Positions 1-12,000 of a stretch of DNA of 64,000 bases are shown piece after piece (positions within the stretch are counted from its first letter, which is position 1; the number at the start of each line of letters is the position of its first letter). Origin of the DNA: Gynuella sp050296195 (lineage in GTDB: Bacteria > Pseudomonadota > Gammaproteobacteria > Pseudomonadales > Natronospirillaceae). The translations under genes were made by a program, and so were the position numbers. The stretch is taken from assembly GCF_050296195.1 (NCBI RefSeq), contig NZ_JBNKRB010000067.1; one strand, given 5' to 3'. Under the pieces are notes generated by a model. That model made no database searches. It was not told the origin of the DNA and saw only the letters and a program-made list of their open reading frames with translations.

Positions 1-2
1 TG

Positions 3-3000
3 CGGCTGACGGGCAGTCCGTTCCTGTTGCCGGCGCGCTGGCTGGCGCTGTTGGAGGCGGAAGGGTTTGCGGCCCAGGCGGTGATTCAAGACGGCCACAA
101 CGGTGGTCAGCAGATCTTTGCCGCCATCAGCGATGGCGTGGTGCGTCAGCATAAAGCCTTTGAATCGGAGCCATTATTGGTCGCTTCACCACGGCCAGCC
201 GTGGTAACAGAGCGCTCTGAACCGGTGTTGGTGGACAATAACACCGCCGTTACTCAGGACCCGAGCGACCTCGAAGCGCAGGCAGTCGCCTATGTTAAAC
301 AGCTGCTTTGTCCGATTTTGAAGTTGTCGGCGGACCAGCTTGATGCGCGTAAGCCGCTGCAAAGTTACGGCATCGATTCCATTCTGGTGGTTCAGCTGAC
401 CGAACAGCTGCGGGAGATTTTCCCCGCGGTCAGTACGACCCTGTTTTTTGAACAGAAAAACCTGCAGGGGGTGGCACGTGCTTTACTGGCGGATCACCGT
501 GACATCCTGCTGGCGCGGTTACCGCAGCCAGTGGCAGCACCGGCCAGCTCAGCCGCGACCGTGACACCAAAGGCAACCACAGATGCCGCAGCGCCACGCG
601 ACCTAGACCACGGCCCTGCCGGAGCAACGGTTGAAGAGGGTCCGTTGGCGACCGCCAGACGCGATACCGACATCGCCATTATTGGCATCAGCGGGCGGTT
701 TCCCGAGGCCGATAATGTCCAGCAGTTCTGGCGTAACCTGACCGGGGCGCGCAACTGTATCCGCGAAATTCCCTCGCAGCGTTGGGACTGGCGGCAGTCT
801 TTCGATCCGGAAAAAGCCCAACCCGGTTGCAGCTACAGTCGTTGGGGCGGTTTTGTCAGCGATGTGGATCAGTTTGATCCGCTGTTTTTCCGGATTTCAC
901 CCCTGGAAGCGGAAAATATCGATCCGCAGGAACGATTGTTTTTGCAGACTGCGCACGCCTGTATTGAAGACGCCGGTTATTCCCCGGCCAGTCTCAGTGA
1001 AACCCGCCGTGTTGGTGTTTTCGCCGGTGTTATGAATCAAACCTATGGCAATGAAGCGACCCACTGGTCAGTTGCCAACCGGGTTTCGTACAGCCTGGAT
1101 TTCCAGGGCCCCAGTCTGGCGGTGGACACTGCCTGTGCATCATCGCTGACGGCGCTGCATCTGGCGGTGGAAAGCCTGAACACCGGCAGTTGCGAATGTG
1201 CCATTGCCGGTGGTGTCAATCTGGTGCTGTCATCACAGCATTACATTGGTCTGAGTCAGATGGGCGTGCTGGCGACCGATGACCGCTGCAAATCATTTGC
1301 GGCCAATGCCGATGGCTTTGTCGATTCAGAGGCGGTTGTGGCACTGCTGTTGAAGCCCTTGAGCCGGGCAGAAGCCGATGGCGATGCCATTTATGCAGTG
1401 ATCAAAGGCACCGCGATCAACGCCGGTGGTCACACCCATGGCTACAGTGTTCCCAATCCCCAGGCCCAACAGGCGGTGGTCGTTGCGGCGTTGCAGCGAG
1501 CCGGCTTGGATCCGCGGACTTTGAGTTATATCGAAGCGCACGGCACTGGAACGGCGCTGGGAGATCCGGTTGAAATTGCCGCGTTGAGCAAGGCGTTTGC
1601 ACAACTGCTGGCGATGAGCTCTGAGACGATCGAAAACGCCAGTGCAGACGAACAGCGCTGCGCCATCGGCTCGGTGAAATCCAATATCGGCCACGCTGAA
1701 AGCGCTGCGGGTCTGGTCGGGTTAGTCAAAGTGCTGATGCAATTGCAGCACGCTCAACTGGCCCCCACGTTGCACGCGCAGACACTGAATCCCGAAATCA
1801 GGCTGGCACAATCACCGTTTGCCCTGCAACACCAACTGGCCCCCTGGCAGCGACCACGGCTGTTCATAAACGGTGTCGCCCGGGAGGTCACCCGGCGGGC
1901 CGGCGTTTCATCCTTTGGTGCCGGTGGTGCCAATGCCCATGTGGTGGTGGAGGAATACATCGACGAGCGGCCGGTGGGTCAGTTTCACGGCAGTGTACTA
2001 CTGCCGCTGTCCGCCATGGATGAAGAGCGCCTGCATGATTACCTTCAGCGTCTGCAGGATTTTATCACCACCGCTGATCCGGAGTTGTCGCTGGCGTCAC
2101 TGGCCTGGACCCTGCAAACCGGGCGGACACCGCTGTCCTGTCGTCTGCTGATCTGCGTTGACAATGTGGTCGAACTTCGCCAGAAACTGGATGAACTGAC
2201 AGTCGGTCATACCACCATCGCCGGAGTATTCAGGGGGAATACTACGATCCCGGCAGCGGATTTCAGTGACCCGCAACTGCGGCAACTGGTACAACAGTGG
2301 CTGTCCGGGGAAGACGTTGACTGGTCAACTCTCTATCACACAAGACCACCGAAGCGGCTGCATGCCCCCGGTTATCCGTTTGCCCGCGAGCGCTATTGGC
2401 GGCAGACTGAAGCCAATCCGGTCGATGCCGTTTCGGAGCACGTTGGCGACCATTTCGAGCATTACCTGATCAGCGCCCTGGCGGAGGCGGTCGAGCCTTA
2501 TCGGCAGCACCCGCAGCGCCTCAGTGAACTGTATCAGCGTTGGCTTGCGACCAGTCTCGACATACTTCAGCAGCACGCCGGACCGACCTTGAGTGCCGGT
2601 GAGTTGTGGCAACGCTATAGTCAGCAATGGCTGGCGGATCCTGAGCTGGCCTCACGAGCGCGACTGGCGCATGCCTGCGTGACTCAGCTGGCGGATGTCC
2701 TCTGCGGCCAACGGCCGGCCACTGAGGTATTGTTTCCGGAAGGCTCAATGGCCCTGGTGGAAGCAATTTATCAGGGCTATCCCGAGGCGGATCGTTATCA
2801 GCAGATTCTGGCCACGGCGGTCGCGGAATTTGTTCGTCAGCGGCGGCAGCAGTCACCGACGGCCACCATTCGTATTCTCGAAATCGGCGCGGGCACCGGT
2901 GCTACCACTGCTGCGGTGCTGAAGCATTTGTCCGCGATGGATCAGCCGGTGACAGAATACTGCTACAGCGATTTGTCCATATCATTTTTAAACCATGCCC

Positions 3001-6000
3001 GGGAAAAATTTGCCTCTCAGCATCCGTTTTTAACCACCCAGATTATCGATATCGAGAAACCTCTGGCCATGCAGGGCGTGCCCGGACGTCACTATGACTG
3101 CGTGATCGCAGCCAATGTGCTGCATGCGACTCATGACATTCGCGCCACCCTGAAAAACGTTCGTCAGGCGATGACCGACGATGGCCTGCTGGCACTCAAT
3201 GAATTGAATTCACGCTCATTGCTGGCGCATTTGAGTTTTGGTCTGCTGGAAGGCTGGTGGCGTTACCGTGATCCCGAACTGCGTATTCCGGGTACCCCGG
3301 CAATCTCACCACAACGCTGGCAAAGCCTGTTGCTGGAATGTGGTTTTGCCAGTCCCGAATTCCCGGCGGCCGGGCTGCACGATGGTGATCAGCAGATCAT
3401 TGTCAGCAGGCTGGGAGCCGGAGCAAAAATATTCGCTGATCCACACCCGCGGCTGGAGCCCACAGCGGTGTCGTTGAGCCCATTGAATCAGAATAGTCTG
3501 CGCAGTGGACTGGAACAGCGTCTGAAGGCGCTGATTGCCGGGGTGATCAAGCTGTCACCGGCGCGGATGACGGTGGAGACGACATTCGATGAGTACGGCA
3601 TCGATTCCATTGTGATCAACCAGATCAACCGGGCCCTCAAACAGCATGTCGATGAGGTGCCCAACACCCTGTTATTCGAATACAACACCATTGCCAGACT
3701 GGCTGGCTGGTTTATCGACCAGCATCCCCAGGCGAGTGCACGCTGGTGCGGTATCAATGAACCGGAAACCACCATTGCGGCTGCGGTCCCTGATGTGACG
3801 GCAACGATCACTGATGTCGCAGAGGAGTGGTCTGCGAAGGGGAATGATACGGCCCTGACGGCAGATGAATCGGCCATTGCCATTATCGGACTGAGCTGCC
3901 GTTATCCTCAGGCCGGCAACAGCGAGGAATTCTGGCGCCTGCTAAGCCAGGGCGACTGCGCCGTCAGCGCTATTCCAGAGGACCGCTGGGACTGGCGTGA
4001 CTGGTATGAAGCTGATCCGGATAACGTGATCGGCAGGCAGCGCACTTACAGCAAATGGGGCGCATTTATCCACGACTGTTACGATTTTGATCCTCTGTTT
4101 TTTAATATTCCGCCACGGGAAGCAGCCGATATCGACCCTCAGGAACGGCTGTTTCTACAACAGTCGTGGTGGGCGCTGGAAGACGCCGGATACGATCCTG
4201 TGCGCTTCAGCCCGTCGCAACGTGAACACACTGGGGTATTCGCGGGTATCACCAAGCAGGGGTATCAGCTGTATACCCTTAATGGCGGACGCGAATTACC
4301 CAACACCTCGTTCGCCTCGGTCGCTAATCGGGTGTCTTATCATCTGGATCTGCGCGGACCCAGCAAGGCGATAGACACCATGTGTTCATCGTCCCTGGTG
4401 GCGCTTCACGAGGCCTGTGATTATCTGCGCCATGGCGGTGGACAGCTGGCGATTGCCGGTGGCGTCAACTTGTATCTGCACCCGCTGAACTATGTCACCC
4501 TGGCCCGTAATCAGGTGCTGGCTGACAGTGATTTCAGCCTGTTTACGCCCGCAGGCCGGGGGTTTGTGCCCGGTGAAGGCTGCGGCGCGGTGGTGCTCAA
4601 GCCCTATCAGGCCGCAGTGGCCGATGGCGATGATGTCTACGCCATTATTCGTGCCAGCGCTGTCAACCATAACGGCAGAACCAATGCCTACATGGCATCC
4701 AACCCGGAACGTCAGGCGCAGGTGATCCGCACCGCGTTGCAGCAGGCGCAGCTTGAACCCGCTGACATCGATTATGTAGAAGTGGCGGCCAGCGGTTCAG
4801 AAGTCGGCGATTCCATTGAATTGCGGGCTTTGTCCAAGGTGTTTGGCGGACTGGATGCGAAAACCGGCCGGCAGCGGTTTGGTTCACTCAAGGGCAATAT
4901 CGGTCACTCCGAAGCGGCTTCTGGCATAGCACAACTGAGCAAGGTCTTGCTGAGTATGCGGCATGAGAGGCTGGTTGCAACCCCGACCCGGGGTCAGCTC
5001 AGTAATGAATTACCATGGTCGTCTTTGCCGCTGCGCTTACAGACCGAGACCGCGCCATGGCAGCAAGCAACCGATGATGCCGGTCAGCGCCCCCGTCGCG
5101 CCGGTATTAGTGCGGTTGGCGGCGGAGGGGTGAATGCGCATGTGATTGTTGAACAGCCTGGGTTGCAAGCCTCATTGAACGCGCCTCAGCCGGTGGTGTT
5201 TGTGCTCTCGGCCAAAAATGCCGAGGTGTTGCAGGAGCTGGCAATAACCTGGGTGAGTTATCTGGATCGTCATCTGGAGCAGCAACAGCCGTTGGATCTG
5301 GTCCGGATTGCCTGGACCCTGCAACAGGGGCGCGCGGAAATGCCGGTACGGCTGGCATTGGTCTGTGACACGCCGCAGCAGTTGCGCGATGAACTACAGA
5401 CCTGGCTGGAGAATCCGGAGGCCAGTGCATGTGTCACGGCTGATACTGGCCGGCTGAATGTCGGGGCCGGAGCGTCAGCTGCCATAGAGGCAGCTCTGGC
5501 GCAGCGATCATTACACGGTCTTGCAGACATGTGGGTGCAGGGTGAGTCCATTCGCTGGCCTGCACTGTATTCTGCTCCGGTCACCCGTCTGACCGGGTTG
5601 CCGCTGTATCCATTTGCCCGACAATACTGCCGGTCGAGTGTCTCGATGGTGCAATCGGTTAGCACGCTTGAGCAACCGGTATTCGACGCAAATCCGCAGC
5701 CGGATCCGGTCTCCCGGACCTTTGAAAATAAAGCGGCGGAGTTTTACACCGTGGTGGCGCATGAGTACGCCAATGATGATATTGAAGAGTATTTAACCCT
5801 CTGTCCGTTTCCGCAGAGAGAACCTGGTTTTTCGATGACGGCGTATTTCAGCGACCAGGATTTCCATCACCGCTGGCAGTCTTATGTATTGAGCAAACAG
5901 ATCGAGTTGCGCCAGGTGCTGTTCTTTAAAGAGCCGTTAAATTGTATGCAGCGGGTGCTGGACTTTGGCTGCGGCCACGGCGCTGACGTGATTCAACTGG

Positions 6001-9000
6001 CGGAAATGTTCCCCAATCTGCACAGCCATGGCTTTACCATTACCGAAGATCAGGCTCGTCTGGGCAATCAGCGCATCAACAGCAGACAGCTGACCTCGCG
6101 GGCGCGGATTTTCCACAAGGACAGCGGCAAGGATGCGTTTCCGGACCGCTATGACCTGATTTTCGGCATCGAAGTCAGCTTCCACATCCGCAATAAAGAA
6201 GGCCTGTTTGGTAATATCCAGTCGGCCCTCAAAGAAGGCGGCAGAGTGTTGTTGATGGACTATATTGCCAATCTGTCCGGTGCCATTGTCGATCCCGCGG
6301 TGGAGATCAGCATTCCAACGAGGGAGCAGTGGCCGGAGCTGTTGGCCAGGCACGCGCTGCGAATTGACGAATTAATCGATGTCTCCCCTGAAATCGGCAA
6401 CTTTGTCTACGATCCGGACTGTGACAAAAACACTGCTCATCTCGATAAAGTCGCCCAGGACAGCTTTCGCAACTTCACCAATCAGGCTATTTCCCTGGAG
6501 CGTGGCTGGGTCAGCTATGTGTTGTTGAAACTGAGCAAGGACAGCCGTATGAGTGTCGATCAGTTGCTTGCCCTCAATACTGCCAGGCTGGCGTCTGCGA
6601 TTCCTTATCGTCAGGCGCTGGAGGAGATGCAGACCTATGATGCCCGTCTTATTTATCCGCGTGCGAAAACTGATCCGTCGGTCATACCGGTTTGTGAGCC
6701 GGAAACCGCAGCAACCGTGGTCGAAAGCGGTGTCTCCCAAGCTGAAGTGACGGAATGCCTGGCGACCATTTTCACCGAACTGCTGGGCTATCAGCGGGAT
6801 GACGTCATCAGGTTACCCTTTAGTGAGCTGGGTATCAGTTCCATCAATGCAGTCGAACTGCTGGAACGTATCAATACCACCTTTGCGCTGACCTTACCGA
6901 CCAGTGTGGTGTTCGAATCCGAAAATCTGCAGGCGCTGGCGACCATGATCAGCGAGCGCCTGGCACAACACCGGCCAGTCAGTCCCGCATCAGCAGCAAC
7001 CGCTGCCGTCAGCGGGATCTCCAAAACAGACGTGGCTGAACGCCTGACAACTATTTTTATCGACCTGCTGGGCTACCAGCGGGATGACATCATCAGGTTA
7101 CCGTTCAGCGAGTTGGGTATCAGTTCCATCAACGCGGTCGAACTGCTGGAGCGTATCAATACCGCCTTTGCGCTGACCTTGCCGACCAGTGTGGTGTTCG
7201 AATCGGAAAATCTGCAGGCACTGGCCACCATGATCAGCGAGCGCCTGGCCCAACGCCAGCCAGTTGACCGCCTGCCGAAACAACAGCAGCCAGATATATC
7301 GACGGCACCAACACCCTCGGTGCGACCGAGTGCAGCGGTCAGCGCCCATCACTATGATGACGAAGCCATTGCGGTGATCGGTCTGGCCTGTCGCTGCGCC
7401 GGTGCAGATGACGCGGAGGCATTCTGGCAGCTGGTGAGTGAGGGGCATGTCAGTACTCAGGATATTCATCGGGCAGACTGGCTGCGTTTTTTTGAACAGC
7501 ACAGTGAACAGACTGTGCCGGCCCATTACGGTTACATGGACAGCGGCGAATCTTTTGATCCGGCCTTCTTTGGCATTTCCCCCAAGGAAGCTCAGGCCAT
7601 GCACGTTTCCCAGCGGGTATTGCTGGAAACCGGTTATCACGCCCTGGAGGATGCCGGTTGTGCGCCGGGATCATTAAAGGAACAGCACGTGGGTGTTTTC
7701 GTTGGGGTGATGAACAATGTTGTCAGCCCCAGTGATGACTTCAGCCATTACGCCATGCTCGGTGGTGAAAACAGTATTCTGTCTTCACGATTGGCGTTCT
7801 TCCTCAATCTCAAAGGTCCGGCGTTAACCGTCAATACCGCCTGTTCATCGTCAATGGTCGCGCTCGACATCGCCTGCCAGCATTTGCGCGGCCGCTCGGT
7901 CAGTATGGCGCTGGCCGGTGGGGTGTCGGTTTACGACAGTCCCGCGCACTTTGTGTCCATGAGCAATATTGGCATGCTGTCGCCCACGGGTCGTTGCCGG
8001 CCCTTCGACGCTGACGCCGATGGTACGGTCGTCGGTGATGGCGTTGGCATGCTGGTATTGAAACGGGTGTCCGATGCCGAACGTGACGGTGACCGGATTT
8101 ACGCCGTAATCAAAGCTTCCGGCACCAATCAGGATGGTCGTACCTCCGGCATTACCGTGCCGAGTTTCAGCGCCCAGAGTCAGCTGGAGAAAGCGGTTTA
8201 CCAGCGGGCAGGCATCGATGTTGAGGACATTCAGTATGTCGAAACGCACGGCACTGGCACCCATCTTGGTGATCCGATTGAAATTCATGCGCTGAATGAC
8301 GCGTTCAGGCAGTTCACCCCGCGCCGTAACTTCTGCGCGCTGGGCGCTCTGAAAGCCAATATCGGTCATGCCGCGGCGGCGGCCGGAGTACTGGGGGTGA
8401 TCAAGGTCCTGCTGGCTATGCAGCATGGACGGTTGCCACCGATGGCTCATTACCGTCGCAGTAACGCTGAGATCGATTTTGACCAAAGCCCTTTTTATGT
8501 GCCATGTGAAGCACAGGAATGGCCCTTGAATCGTCACGGCCGGCGACTTGCTGTCGTCAGTGCCTTTGGTTTCAGCGGCACCAACGCGCATATGGTGCTG
8601 GAGTCCGCTGGTACAACGATCGCCGGGGACGCACAACCCGACGGGCCGTATCCCATCCTGCTTTCTGCACGCACTGAAAAACAGCTGCGCGAGGCCGCCC
8701 GCCGGCTGGCAGCGCATGTAAACCGCTATCATCCCCCACTGGCGGCGGTGGCCCATACCTTACAAACCGGACGGGACCACTGGCCGGAGCGGCTGGGTCT
8801 GATGGTGAACAGCGAACAGGAACTATTGGCCCAGCTGCAACAGTTCTGCGACGAAACCAACAGTAGTGGCATCGGTCATCGTGGTCGGGCCGGAGCCCCA
8901 TCGGCGTTGATGACCATGATGCAGCAGGATGACGAGTTCGACAGCATGCTGGCGCGCTGGGTTAGCCAGCGGCGCTATGACCGCCTGCTGGAGCTGTGGA

Positions 9001-12000
9001 TTGGTGGTGAGGACATTTGCTGGGAGGCGCTGCACCGCGACCATGCACCTGTGCGCATCAGTCTGCCGGGCTATCCCTTTGATCGCCAATGGCGGGCCGC
9101 CGACCGGACAGTACCCTCTATCAGTACTCGTGTTGCGCAAGAAAGCCAGGTGTCTAAGCCAGAGTCAGTATCGACGGCAGGCCCCATCAGTACATTTGTA
9201 GAGCAGTGGCAGCCGGCAGCTCTGCAAACTGGAGGATATGAGCCGAAGGTGCTGCTGTGTCTGCTCTCACAGCCCGAGCACCAGCGCCTTGTGACTCAGG
9301 CGCTGAAACGGATGTGGCCGGACTGCGAACTGAGTTTTGTCAGCCAGGGCCCCGGCGGTATCGACCGTCATCAGCCCGAGTCGTTTTCCGAGGCGTTTGC
9401 ACGGCTTGCCGGACAGAACAAGCGAGTGGACACGGTACTGTATCTGTGGCCGTTGGAGGATCGCGATTGCATCGAGGACCTGACCCTGCCAATGCAGTTG
9501 ATACAGGGGATACTGGCGGCAGGTTTCAAACCCGAACGGATAGTATGCGCCGGGCCGTTTATCGATTCCCGCCAGCGGTGTCTGGTGGAATCCTGGCTGG
9601 GCATCGAGCGATCACTGGCGCAGGCGGTATCCGGGGTTCAATTCGCGACACTGTATCAACCGCTCAGTTCAGATCAGCGTCATAGCCAGTCCCAGCCCGA
9701 CATGGATGCCTGGATCACGCTGATGCTTGCCGAACTACAGGCGGAGAATTTGGACAGCTGTCTTTATCAGCACCAGCAACGTTTTGTCCTGAATCGCCAA
9801 CCGGTTACCTTACCGCCCGTTAATCTGAATGGCAGTATGATCCGGACTGGCGGGTGTTATCTGATCACCGGTGGTAACGGTGGACTGGGTATGATATTCG
9901 CCGAATTCCTGGCGCAACAATACCATGCCCGTCTGGTGCTCATCGGTCGTCGCCCGTCTGGGACACACCAGGCGGAGTCGTTGCAACGGCTCCATGCGCT
10001 GGGTGGCGAGGCGATTTATCTGAGCGCGGATGTCAGCAACCGTGAGGCCATGGATGCTGCCATACAGTCGGCAAAAGCACGCTTTGGCGATATTCACGGT
10101 GTCATACACGCCGCCGGTGTGGAAAATCCGGGCACATTACTGTCTACCACACTGCCACAGATACGCGCCACGCTGAGCCCCAAAGTGACCGGTACCCAAG
10201 TGCTCGACGAGTTATTGCAGGAGGAGGCGCTGGATTTTTGCTGTTACTTTGCCTCCAGTTCTGCCCTGTTGGGCGATTTTGGCAGCTGCGATTACGCCGT
10301 TGGCAACCGCTATCAAACCGCCTATGCGGAGTATCGCAATGAACAGGTACGCCTGGGACTACGTCACGGCAAGACGGTGGCAATCAACTGGCCGCTGTGG
10401 CAGGACGGAGGCATGTTTCCGGAACAGCAGGCTCAGCTCGAACTCTATCTCAAAACCAGTGGCTTGCGTTGCCTGAACCGCGACGAAGGGCTGCAAATCT
10501 TCGAACAATTGCTGCAACAGACTGAACAGCAGCAACCCGCACCCCATTGTCTGGTGTTGGCGAAGGCACTTCCGTCTTCCGCAGTACAGTCGCCTGTGAT
10601 TATTCCGCAGCCACAACGTCGTGAGGTTCAGGAGCCGACCATTGCCGCTGATCCCAGCCTGCACGAACAGGTCAGCGCTGATCTGCAGAATCAGATCGGT
10701 GAGCTGTTGGGATTCGAATCCGGACAGCTGACAGAAGATTCGTTGCTGGCCGATCTTGGCTTTGATTCCATCAGTCTGGTTAACCTGAGCCGGCAGCTCA
10801 GCGATCATTATCAGCTGAATATTACTCCGGCGACCTTCTTTCGCCATGCCTCGCTGGCCTCCTTGATCGAGTACTTCGTCACCGAGCATCATGATGCCAT
10901 GGTACGTTGTTATACCAGGACACCAGTCACCGTTCCGGCGGCAGCGACGGTGACTGCAACCAACACAGAGTTCGCCACCGCAGCAGCGACGGATGACGTG
11001 TCGCGGCCGGGCAGTCAGGTACGTAGCGCCATTCAGGAGATTGCCATCATTGGCATCTCCGGCCGCTTTCCCGGTGCCCGTGATGTCGACGAGTTCTGGA
11101 AGCTGCTGATAGAGGGCAGAGATTGTGTCGCCCCCATTCCGCCACAACGCTGGAACGCGCAGGATTATTATGATCCGACACCGGGCAAAGAAGGCAAAAG
11201 CTGCAGCAAGTGGGCTGGTCTGCTCAGTGATGTTGACCAGTTTGACGCCGGGTTCTTTGGGCTGCTGCCAGCGGAAGCCGAAATGATGGATCCGCAGCAT
11301 CGGTTGATTCTGGAAGAGTCCTGGCGGGCGCTTGAAAATGCCGGTTGCAGTCGTGAATACATGGCCGGACGCCAATGCGGGGTGTTTGTCGGTGCCGCCG
11401 GCATGAACGAATACAACGGCCTGCTGAAGCAGGCCGGTATGGTCAATGCGTTCTCCCTGCTCGGTAACAGCAGCGCCATGCTGCCGACCCGTATCTCATA
11501 CTTCCTCAACCTGAAAGGGCCGGCGATGCTCATCGATACGGCCTGTTCATCCTCGCTGGTCGCAGTGCATCAGGCCTGTCAGAGCATCCGCAATGGCGAC
11601 TCGGAAATGGCGCTAGCTGGCGGGGTATCGCTACTACTGACACCGGAGCCCTATTTGTGGGCCAGCAGTGCGGGCATGATGTCACCTACCGGGCGTTGCC
11701 GGGTGTTTGACCAGTCTGCCGATGGTGTGGTCTGGGGGGAGGCAGCCGCGATGATTGTATTGAAGGATCTGAACCAGGCCCGGCGTGATGGTGACTATAT
11801 CCATGGTGTCATCAAAGGCAGTCTGATTAATCAGGACGGTCAGTCCAACGGCATTACTGCACCCAACGGCGAAGCGCAGACTGCGCTTGAGCGCGAGCTC
11901 TATCAACAACTGGCGATCAACCCGGAAACCATCAGTTATGTCGAAGCCCATGGCACCGGCACCCGCCTGGGAGACCCGGTCGAAGTGGAAGCGCTGACGG

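Noticed and set aside
7851..8756. 301-codon open frame antisense to KS3
   Set aside because: It is a mirror of the GC-rich PKS coding frame, with no ribosome site or recognisable domain; the KS on the plus strand explains the DNA.
10359..11375. 338-codon open frame antisense to KR/ACP/KS4
   Set aside because: Same reason: low-complexity product and no family; it arises from codon bias of the real gene.
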